14,778 nucleotides of DNA, from positions 1 to 14,778 of the forward strand of contig DAHXNM010000046.1 of NCBI GenBank assembly GCA_027365375.1. Direction: 5' to 3'. Shown here one piece after another: positions 1 to 6,673 of the stretch; position 1 is the first letter of the stretch; each line of letters opens with the position of its first letter. The notes below the pieces were generated by a model. The model was not told the origin of the DNA, made no database searches, and was given only the letters and a program-made list of their open reading frames with translations. The DNA is from Ferrimicrobium sp. Its GTDB lineage: Bacteria > Actinomycetota > Acidimicrobiia > Acidimicrobiales > Acidimicrobiaceae. The translations under genes were made by a program, and so were the position numbers.

Positions 1-575
1 TCACCTTCATCGGTTCTACCGCGGCGATCATCGTCGGCGCGAGGTCGGGATCGATCGATCAGAGTACCGGGGTGTTTAGGGATCAAGTTGCCACCGGGCG
101 TTCCCGGGTGGCTCTTTTCGGAGCCCGGGTGGCGGGATCGATCCTCTTCTTTCTCCCCTTTATCCTGGTGGCGTTGGGTGTGACTGTTGTTGGTACTCTG
201 GCGCTGCATGGCAATCTCGCCGATCCGAGTGCCAGCACCATACTCTCCAATTCCGCGGTCACCATCGCGGTTACTCTGTTCAACCTCCTCCTAGCACTGG
301 GCTTCGCCAGCCTTACCCTGTCGCGTTCGATCACCGTGGGTGTGCTGCTGGTCTGGACTCTCTTTGCCCAACGCCTCATCGTCAACATTACCGTTCTCGG
401 CTCGATTCGCAAGGCGATTCCTCTAGTGGCACAACACGCTCTTCATGCGGTGCACGGCGGGCCATTTAATACTTCGATCACGGAAAGCTTCGTCGTGGGC
501 GTGATCGTCCTTCTCGCCTGGACTGTTGTGGTCCTTGCGCTAGGGGCGTGGCGAACCATGACCATGGATGCCTAA
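1..575 (+). CDS. ABC-2 type transporter permease, 3' part (5' end outside window)
   Basis: The frame is open from the first complete codon (position 3) to TAA at 573-575, giving about 190 residues, so the gene starts left of the window. The GTG at 72 is internal and not a likely start. The opening stretch, with GSTAAIIVGARSGSIDQSTG followed by FRDQVATGRSR, resembles the cytoplasmic loop after the first helix of ABC-2 permeases, where a duplicated-gly/acidic segment precedes hydrophobic spans. About four strongly hydrophobic segments follow (around residues 44-68, 84-106, 108-128 and 162-182). It is therefore an integral inner-membrane subunit of an exporter whose ATPase is presumably encoded just upstream. 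The histidine kinase gene starts 10 nt after the stop, so the two-component pair probably controls this transporter or senses its substrate. The substrate is unknown. Family assignment rests on topology and the loop motif, not on a full-length match. Confidence 0.72.
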   Translation, partial: TFIGSTAAIIVGARSGSIDQSTGVFRDQVATGRSRVALFGARVAGSILFFLPFILVALGVTVVGTLALHGNLADPSASTILSNSAVTIAVTLFNLLLALGFASLTLSRSITVGVLLVWTLFAQRLIVNITVLGSIRKAIPLVAQHALHAVHGGPFNTSITESFVVGVIVLLAWTVVVLALGAWRTMTMDA

Positions 576-585
576 CATCTAGACA

Positions 586-1818
586 ATGGACAACGTTGGA
601 GATTCCATAGGGCGCCCGCCACTAATCGGAGGTGCGGCGGCAAGGATCGGGACCATAATCATGGGTCCGGTCCTTGTCTTGCTCTTGGTTCTCGCCGACG
701 TCGCAGTGACAGTGTCCAATATCGTTCGCAGTCCCACTCTCAGCGCAGGCGCGGTCCGCGAAGTGCTGGTTTTGGGGGTTCTGGGTGCCATTGGCGCTCT
801 TGCTTTGGGACTAAGACGCAGCCATCCCGCTGCGGTCGTGGCGGTCGTATTGGCGATTACCATAGTGGAACACTCGGTCGCTCCTGGGGGCACCAGGAGC
901 ATCTATCCGATTCCACTCTTTTTCGCCCTGGGCTCCTATGCCGCGAGGCGCCCTTGGCGCAAGGTTGTGGAGATGGCCGCAGCGACAATTGCCACCGTGG
1001 TGGTTACCGCCTTTATTCGACATGAAAGCGTCGGACCCTATGGTCTCTACAGCCTTCTAGGGGCGGTCACCTTCGTGGTTCCAGTCAGCTCCTTCGGTCT
1101 TTGGATCGGAACTAATCGCGCCTACGTCAAAGAACTTCAAGAACGCTCGGTGCGTTTGGAACGCGAGCGCGAACTTCTCGCGGCACGCGCGGTGAGTGAC
1201 GAACGGGTGCGCATCGCCCGGGATCTCCACGACGTAGTGGCACACCATGTCTCTTTAATGGTGGTACAGGCGGGGGCGATTCGCGAGTCCCTCCCGCGCG
1301 AGTCGCCACTGCGGGACTCCCTTGATGTTCTCGCAGGCACCGGCCGTGAAGCAATGGAAGAGATGAGGCGGATGTTGAGCGTTCTTCGCCATGACGATCT
1401 TGCGTCACTCCCGCTCTCCCCGTCGCCGGGAATCCCTGACCTCCCCAATCTGGTCGCTCGAGCCAACGAGGCGGGATTTGAGATGACCTATCGCGTCATC
1501 GGTACCACGGTGACGCTCTCCGAAGCCCAGGAGACCTGCCTGTTTAGGGTTGCCCAGGAAGCGCTAACCAATGTGGTAAAACATACACGCGGCGCAACTG
1601 GCTTTGTCGAGGTTCGCTTTGAAGTCGACAAGGTTCGGCTGGTGGTCGAGGATCGCGGCGAAGAGGCCCTGTCGAACGCTCCCGCAGGGCATGGAATCTC
1701 TGGGATGCAAGAGCGCGTGGCGCTCTTTGGCGGAACGCTCACAGCGGAAGCCATCGCTCCAGGAGCCTTTCGCGTAGTTGCGGAGATACCCCTGGTGAGC
1801 GTAGGAGCAGCTCAGTGA
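586..1818 (+). CDS. Sensor histidine kinase, NarL/DesK-like (HisKA_3 + HATPase)
   Basis: A 410-residue membrane sensor kinase. The N-terminal half (about 22-175) holds roughly five or six hydrophobic segments with short loops and no sizeable extracellular domain, so it probably senses from within the membrane. A charged helix (about 179-203) leads to the HisKA_3 dimerisation box DERVRIARDLHDVVAHHVSL; His215 in RDLHD is the expected phosphoacceptor. The ATP-binding domain shows the N box QEALTNVVKH (324-333), the G1-type VEDRG (354-358) and GHGISGMQERV (368-378). This is the usual architecture of actinobacterial kinases that pair with NarL-type regulators. ATG 586 was chosen because it starts 10 nt after the permease stop; no strong ribosome site precedes it. 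The stop overlaps the regulator start (GTGA), so the two are translationally coupled. Confidence 0.93.
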   Translation: MDNVGDSIGRPPLIGGAAARIGTIIMGPVLVLLLVLADVAVTVSNIVRSPTLSAGAVREVLVLGVLGAIGALALGLRRSHPAAVVAVVLAITIVEHSVAPGGTRSIYPIPLFFALGSYAARRPWRKVVEMAAATIATVVVTAFIRHESVGPYGLYSLLGAVTFVVPVSSFGLWIGTNRAYVKELQERSVRLERERELLAARAVSDERVRIARDLHDVVAHHVSLMVVQAGAIRESLPRESPLRDSLDVLAGTGREAMEEMRRMLSVLRHDDLASLPLSPSPGIPDLPNLVARANEAGFEMTYRVIGTTVTLSEAQETCLFRVAQEALTNVVKHTRGATGFVEVRFEVDKVRLVVEDRGEEALSNAPAGHGISGMQERVALFGGTLTAEAIAPGAFRVVAEIPLVSVGAAQ

Positions 1819-2462
1819 TCAGAGTAGTTATCGCCGACGATCAGCCTTTGGTGCGCTCGGGATTTCGCATGATCTTAGAGGCGCAGGGCGACATTTGCGT
1901 GGTGGCTGAAGCTGGCGACGGGCTCGCGGCAATCGCAGTCTGCGAGGCGTATTCTCCTGACGTGGCGTTGATGGATATCCGCATGCCCAAGCTGGATGGC
2001 CTGGAAGCGACGAGACGTCTCGGCACTACCCGGATCCTAATCCTCACCACCTTCAGCTTCGACGAATACGTCATCGAGGCTTTGCGAGTGGGGGCGAGCG
2101 GCTTTCTTCTTAAGGATGCCACTCCCGAGGACTTGGTTCGCGCGGTTCGCGCGGTGGCTGCGGGTGATGCCACCTTGGCCACTGCGGTTACTAGAACCGT
2201 GCTCGATCTTGCCCGAACACGCACCATGGTGCCACCACGAACCCATGAAGCGATCGCACATCTAAGTGCACGAGAACTCGAAGTCCTCAAGCTCCTCGCG
2301 AGGGGGATGTCCAATTCCGAACTCGCCGCCGAACTGTACGTCTCAGAGCCAACCATCAAAACTCACGTTTCACACCTTCTCGCCAAGCTTGGCTTAAGGG
2401 ATCGCGTACAAGCGGTAGTAATGGCTTACGAACTAGGAATCATCGAGCCCGGTGGAGCCTGA
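1815..2462 (+). CDS. Response regulator, NarL/FixJ (LuxR-type HTH) family
   Basis: A 215-residue two-domain regulator. The receiver domain (1-120) has the acidic pocket Asp8-Asp9, phosphoacceptor Asp54 in ALMDIRMPKLDG, Thr78/Thr79 and Lys100 in FLLKDA. The LuxR-type DNA-binding domain (about 149-208) carries LSARELEVLKLLARGMSNSE and the recognition-helix region EPTIKTHVSHLLAKLGLRDR. All key residues are present. Phosphotransfer from His215 of the upstream kinase would let it bind DNA and probably regulate the ABC transporter operon. The start GTG at 1815 overlaps the kinase stop by three bases; no alternative start fits the receiver domain. Length is typical for the family. The specific target promoter cannot be read from the sequence. 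Confidence 0.94.
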   Translation: MIRVVIADDQPLVRSGFRMILEAQGDICVVAEAGDGLAAIAVCEAYSPDVALMDIRMPKLDGLEATRRLGTTRILILTTFSFDEYVIEALRVGASGFLLKDATPEDLVRAVRAVAAGDATLATAVTRTVLDLARTRTMVPPRTHEAIAHLSARELEVLKLLARGMSNSELAAELYVSEPTIKTHVSHLLAKLGLRDRVQAVVMAYELGIIEPGGA

Positions 2463-2510
2463 GCATGTCTTGGCGCTGCACCATCCTAGCTCACCAACAG
2501 GCACGATGGG

Positions 2511-2557
2511 CCCGCACACATACGCCCGTGTGCTGGGGAGGGCGCCTATTGTAGGCG
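2511..2557 (+). terminator. Two adjacent hairpins after the two-component operon (possible terminator)
   Basis: About 50 nt after the regulator stop, CCCGCACAC (2511-2519) can pair with GTGTGC-T-GGG (2528-2537, one bulged T) around an 8-nt loop. A second small stem follows, CGCCT (2543-2547) with AGGCG (2553-2557). Neither is followed by a T tract, so intrinsic termination is uncertain. The location at the end of the operon is the main argument. Confidence 0.3.
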
Positions 2558-3287
2558 GCTAAAGTACTAGAGGAGAATTATCAAGAGAGTCCGAGCGACC
2601 TGACCCGATGACGATCCGCTCCCCCACTTTTCGGGTGACCACCAGCATCCGTGCCTCCTTTGACGACCAAGAGTACTGGAGGGGAACACTTGGATCAAGC
2701 CGGGCGCTCTCAGAACCAGGGAAAGAATTCACTCAGCCAACACCCCGGGGTTCAGGTCGGACCCAGAGTAACTCCAACCCCATTTGTTGTTCATTGTTGG
2801 ACATGATGTATGCTCTGGGGCGCTCTCGAGTCGCCATTGGCAAACCCGATGCTCTCGCCAACGCGCCTCAATGATGTGCGCATACTTCACTTTGAACCGG
2901 TCACCCTTGGAGGGCAACGATGTGCGTGCAGTTTTAGTGTCCACTACCGTGCAATTACTTGGCCGCATTATTGCATGAATGCTAACAATCCCATAACTTC
3001 ACTACCGCCTGGTCCACTTCCGTCTTAAGATTCAGAGTCCATTGAAACGCGTGAAGATGATCGCCATCCATTTCTAGGGATCCACATTTTGGACCACCAC
3101 CTATGTAGCAGGAGAATACGGACGGACCTCGATACCTGGGCTGACCGAGGAGGTAACGTGGGCTTCGGGACTCCTCTTTCGACGACTTGTCTACAGCAAA
3201 GTTGTGGATCGAAAACCCTGCGGGTTCCTTAGCTGGCAGTTTCGACTCCGAATACCCCCGTCGTGCTGGGACTATGGGGTGCATCTG

Positions 3288-3304
3288 AAAAGAGCAACTC
3301 TTTT
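3288..3304. repeat. Perfect 7-bp inverted repeat, 3-nt loop
   Basis: AAAAGAG (3288-3294) and CTCTTTT (3298-3304) are perfect complements around CAA. Read on the plus strand, it is a short AT-rich hairpin ending in a four-T run. It could be a weak terminator or a protein-binding palindrome; the stem is too AT-rich to be a confident terminator. Confidence 0.3.
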
Positions 3305-3370
3305 AGTGTCTTCCTGATGACAGTTCTACCTATGGGTGATTTAGAAGACTCATCGTAGAACGGCAAGTTT

Positions 3371-3411
3371 GGAACTGTCTTCCAGTGATTCGTTCGCTGG
3401 AAGACGGTTCC
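3371..3411. promoter_or_regulatory. Long inverted repeat upstream of the recombinase operon (operator or recombinase site candidate)
   Basis: The arm GGAACTGTCTTCCAG (3371-3385) and the arm CTGGAAGACGGTTCC (3397-3411) are complementary over 15 positions, with a single T/G pair that is a wobble in RNA, separated by 11 nt. It ends 58 nt before the GTG of the recombinase gene. A TAGAAT (3434-3439) resembles a -10 box, and TTCCCA (3409-3414), overlapping the right arm, could be a poor -35 box at 19-nt spacing. The repeat is thus placed where a repressor or a recombinase would compete with RNA polymerase. An RNA hairpin or a recombinase core site are alternatives. Confidence 0.5.
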
Positions 3412-3468
3412 CACTCGTGTCAGAGCCTCGATATAGAATCCGAATATGTCGAGAAGAGATGATGTCGA

Positions 3469-4839
3469 GTGAGTTCATCAATCAAGGTTATTCGCCCAGT
3501 CACGGTGGATCCATCAGTCATTGAACGGGTTATGGGAGTAGTCCCGTTAGATGTTGAGCACGTGGACGCACCCTCCATTTGGGTGGATGGGGCATTCCAT
3601 CCCAGTGCAAGTCGGTGGCTATTTCGTAAGTACCGACTGCGTCCCGTCGATGCGACTATTAAAAGTCACGCGGCTCGATTGTCAAACTATATTTCCTTTC
3701 TACGTGACGAGTGTGGACTGGTCGGTAACGAGCAATCCACATCGGATGTCTTCATGGCCTCAGCAGAGGACTTGCGGAAGTTCTACCGAGCGCGTCAATT
3801 CACTCCAGAAACGAAGGTGAGTTCGGCGAGTTGGCAAGCACAGCTTTCTACCATCAAACAATTCCATGAGTTTCTGCGAGATACGTACCGGCTTCCTCTT
3901 CCGTTTCGGCTTGAGTCGTTTTTGAACCCCGTCGGCATGCGAGTAACTAGCGCGGTTGAGCTGCGGCCACGCACCAGAGTAGGGAGCCGGGGTACTCCAG
4001 TCACCCCGGAGTTCGCTGAAGTGCTCGTCCAGGCCGCTTACCGAATCGACTCTACGGGCCGCCAATTAGATTCTCGGACCACAGATAGGGATGCTGCCTT
4101 TGTTAGTCTCGGACTAGCAACTGGCATGCGTCTCTCAACATTAGCCAATATCACCGTGTACGAGATGCCTCCCCGAGTCACCGATGACTTTACTGTAATC
4201 CGGGTCCCCGACTTTGTCACAAAGGGAGATGCCGGTGGAGAGGCTTTCGTCTTCGCCCATCGGCTCGGTGTTGTACACAACTACATCAACGGCCAACGTG
4301 CCGATGTCATAGCGAATGCTCGAAGGCCGTATCGGCCAACTAACCCCATACAACTCCTATCTGCTGACTCCGAAACATGGGAGGGCATGGTCGACCACAG
4401 GATATGGACGATGAGGTGGACAGAATCGGATGCTAAGGTGCGCAGGCGATTGGTGTGCGAAGATGGCAGTTCCCCAATCGTATGGCTCAATGGGTATGTT
4501 CCATCCCCAATCGGCGTGTCAAGAGCTGGCGACATTACCACAGACGCCCGAGATTGGGCTCGCGGCCACATCAACGCAGATTTCCCGGCAACCTTTCGTA
4601 CTCACGATCTTCGCCATACATATGCGACCCATTTAGTCGTGTGCATGTTCAAACGCACCATCGCTGATTGGGTACACCCGAGTGTTGCGGATGCGTATCG
4701 ACCAACTCAACTTGCTGGTGCGGTTGAAATGGTAAAACTCTCACTTGGCCATGCAAGTGATGCTTCGACGAAACTTTACATTCAGCATGCGTCCCGATTT
4801 CTGGATATTGACCAAAGAAAGTTTGTGAAAGGAGAATAG
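3469..4839 (+). CDS. Tyrosine recombinase/integrase, catalytically complete (TnpA/GmtY-like position)
   Basis: A 456-residue site-specific recombinase that would cut and rejoin DNA through a 3'-phosphotyrosine. Residues about 60-150 form a helical core-binding (SAM-like) domain. The catalytic domain (about 175-445) carries Arg221 in LATGMRLSTL, Lys252 in FVTKGD, the HDLRHTYATHL box with His379 and Arg382, His428 in LSLGHAS and nucleophile Tyr437 in TKLYIQH. All conserved active-site residues are therefore present. A roughly 100-residue insertion between the Lys and the second Arg box makes it longer than phage integrases (usually 300-400). GTG 3469 is the first start after the in-frame TGA at 3460; GAGAAGAG (3451-3458) is a plausible ribosome site. 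Its stop (TAG 4837-4839) shares a base with the GTG of the next gene. It is the likely active strand-exchange subunit of the four-gene module. Confidence 0.93.
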   Translation: MSSSIKVIRPVTVDPSVIERVMGVVPLDVEHVDAPSIWVDGAFHPSASRWLFRKYRLRPVDATIKSHAARLSNYISFLRDECGLVGNEQSTSDVFMASAEDLRKFYRARQFTPETKVSSASWQAQLSTIKQFHEFLRDTYRLPLPFRLESFLNPVGMRVTSAVELRPRTRVGSRGTPVTPEFAEVLVQAAYRIDSTGRQLDSRTTDRDAAFVSLGLATGMRLSTLANITVYEMPPRVTDDFTVIRVPDFVTKGDAGGEAFVFAHRLGVVHNYINGQRADVIANARRPYRPTNPIQLLSADSETWEGMVDHRIWTMRWTESDAKVRRRLVCEDGSSPIVWLNGYVPSPIGVSRAGDITTDARDWARGHINADFPATFRTHDLRHTYATHLVVCMFKRTIADWVHPSVADAYRPTQLAGAVEMVKLSLGHASDASTKLYIQHASRFLDIDQRKFVKGE

Positions 4840-6671
4840 TGGCACACCCCACGAGAGGAAGTACTAGCCATACCTTCGACATCATAGAGGTTCTGAGTGT
4901 CGATCCCGAGCACTTATCGTTAACGATCCGCGACGCGGCCCATGCTGCACCTCAGACCTTTGCCTTGCGCGTTCGGGGGTTAACCCCAGCCGCCGGTCAA
5001 CTGTTTCGTGGCATGCAAGAGAGTCTCGCCGTCATCGGCGACGGACTATGGGAATCTAGCGTAACCCTGGATAGGATGATGTCTGTCGTTAGCCAGCTCA
5101 TCAATCGATTGACGCTTCATGACATCACTGACTTCAGTTCACTCGACGTTGATTTACCCAAACTTAGAGAAGTACTTGAGGACTTCGATCCAAACGTCAA
5201 GCGAACACTTAATAAGCTGATGGGTCGTGTTCTGCGTTCAAATCATCCGAATGGAAAGCAGTTTGCAAGCGCTTTGCAAAATACTGCCTATATGGTTAAG
5301 GAATCCAAGATGGTGCTCTACGAAGATCTTGTGGTGGACGCGATCAAACACGCAGCCCAGGGTGTCTTCAATGAAGTATTTAAGGCTCAGCGCACGGTAT
5401 TTGAGTCGCTTGGGTATGACGTAAAAGGTCGTACGTGGTTGCGGATCAGTGCTCAAGATGTGCTGAAATCGATTCGGTCTCGGTTCCCTGAACTGGAAAG
5501 CGCCAACCAGTTCCCGCTACGATCGTCGCATATCGAACAAATCGCTTGGGTTCTACTACATCCTGAGAAGTTCCCCTTATCAAATGGTAGGAGGAGGACT
5601 CCGGTCTTGGATGGTCGCGTGGAGTCCCTGGGCATTGCATTATATCCCACCAGTACAATTCTCACAGCAGCTGCTATCCTCCACTGTTTAGCTGAGCTAA
5701 GTGGTCTTAATCTCTCGGTAATACTCAGGACAGAGCCGTCTGATCTTGCGCATACTGGTGATAGAACCGGAATTTTGAAGCTAGCGAAGGCGCACAACCA
5801 CAGCGAGGATACGTTAGCCGTTCGAACTGAGTCGAACAACACGCTAGGGGGCTTGATCGAGGCGCTAACTGGATTGACGCGCTTTTCCAGGGACTACAGG
5901 CTACGCTATTTTGAAAAGCGCGACATGGTGCCGCTCGTGACTAGTCGATTGTATGTGGTGCATATAAGCGACCCATCGGATTGCAAAGTTATTTCCGATC
6001 AACAGCTGCAACAGGGGTGGCGAAGCCGGGCCTTCGATAAGTATTGGCAGGATGATACAATCGTGCGGGCTAACGTCGGCCTGCGTTTCATTGCATTGAG
6101 GCGCAAGGTTTTGGAGCGCGCCCTAGACCCCGAAGGTGACGTCCATGGGCACTCCAACAGAACTCGTGTCTACTATCTCCAGAATGTACTACCACAACAT
6201 ACGCTAGTCACACACGCTACGGCTGCTCAGGATGATATTGTTAAGGTGGCAATGGAGCGGTTTAGCTCGGTTGCTGAAGCCTCAGATCCGGAAGTCCAGC
6301 AGCTGAGGAAGGCGATCGACGTTGGTGAAACCGCCGATCTCTTGGTTGGCGTCTGCACTAGTGGCGGTAAGGATCCCGAAGTTGCGGAGCTTCCCTGTTC
6401 TCTTGGATTAGCAGCATGTTTCACATGCCCGAACGGGTATCGCACCGTGGATCACGTTCCCGGGCTTCTCGCACTGGTTTCCTTCACTGAGTTAATCCGT
6501 AACAATGATCCAGACGAGTGGGAGCATGGTGACGCAGCTGTCCTCAACTTTTACGCTAAAGGGTGTTTAGCGGAGTTCCCATCTTCATTCGTCGCACAAG
6601 CCCATGCTCAAACAGACGTGCAGGGCCAGATGGCCATCATCAGCCAACTTTATACCGAATTTCGGAGGTAA
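4839..6671 (+). CDS. Large degenerate tyrosine-recombinase-like protein with C-terminal cysteine motif
   Basis: A 610-residue protein translated from GTG 4839 (ribosome site AAAGGAG at 4828-4834), one base overlapping the upstream recombinase stop. I do not recognise a named family with certainty. Residues about 270-475 read as a decayed tyrosine-recombinase catalytic domain. ILHCLAELSGLNLSVIL (280-296) sits where the first catalytic box normally has GLR, so the Arg is replaced by Asn291. LRFIALRRKVLE (415-426) resembles the second Arg box. HGHSNRTRVYYLQ (436-448) supplies a His and a Tyr (445/446) in the expected spacing. The C-terminus (about 506-585) has Cys520, Cys527 and Cys530 in a CxxC-type context (AACFTCPNGY), then a helical tail. 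The N-terminal 250 residues are mostly helical without a known motif. It is probably a non-catalytic partner that binds the element ends or target. The assignment is inference from motif spacing. Confidence 0.6.
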   Translation: MAHPTRGSTSHTFDIIEVLSVDPEHLSLTIRDAAHAAPQTFALRVRGLTPAAGQLFRGMQESLAVIGDGLWESSVTLDRMMSVVSQLINRLTLHDITDFSSLDVDLPKLREVLEDFDPNVKRTLNKLMGRVLRSNHPNGKQFASALQNTAYMVKESKMVLYEDLVVDAIKHAAQGVFNEVFKAQRTVFESLGYDVKGRTWLRISAQDVLKSIRSRFPELESANQFPLRSSHIEQIAWVLLHPEKFPLSNGRRRTPVLDGRVESLGIALYPTSTILTAAAILHCLAELSGLNLSVILRTEPSDLAHTGDRTGILKLAKAHNHSEDTLAVRTESNNTLGGLIEALTGLTRFSRDYRLRYFEKRDMVPLVTSRLYVVHISDPSDCKVISDQQLQQGWRSRAFDKYWQDDTIVRANVGLRFIALRRKVLERALDPEGDVHGHSNRTRVYYLQNVLPQHTLVTHATAAQDDIVKVAMERFSSVAEASDPEVQQLRKAIDVGETADLLVGVCTSGGKDPEVAELPCSLGLAACFTCPNGYRTVDHVPGLLALVSFTELIRNNDPDEWEHGDAAVLNFYAKGCLAEFPSSFVAQAHAQTDVQGQMAIISQLYTEFRR

Positions 6672-6673
6672 TC

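Larger units (their letters stand above)
2463..3468. other. About 1 kb intergenic region with no convincing gene
   Basis: All reading frames here are short (100 codons or fewer), overlap one another on both strands and give proteins with no recognisable motif, so I call none of them. Structures visible are the hairpins just after the regulator, a strong Shine-Dalgarno-like GAGGAGGT (3147-3154) before a GTG (3158) that opens only 24 codons, small hairpins at 3214-3226 and 3288-3304, and a long inverted repeat at 3371-3411. The left end of the mobile element that carries the recombinase operon may lie inside this stretch, but I see no terminal repeat that defines it. Confidence 0.6.

Noticed and set aside
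72..575. Permease starting at GTG 72
   Set aside because: The frame is open to the window edge and the upstream residues match the permease pattern, so the GTG is an internal valine codon.
2608..2874. 88-codon plus-strand ORF in the 1 kb gap
   Set aside because: It has no ribosome site and no recognisable motif, and it is overlapped by equally long frames on the other strand and in other frames, as random sequence would be.
2982..3284. 100-codon minus-strand ORF in the same gap
   Set aside because: Its composition is unlike its neighbours, it has no motif, and it overlaps the strong Shine-Dalgarno and hairpins on the other strand. I cannot support it as a gene.
6563..6673. Upstream GTG start for the 748-aa gene, adding 37 residues
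   Set aside because: It would overlap the previous gene by over 100 nt. ATG 6674 has GGAGG at the right distance and follows the upstream stop by 2 nt.
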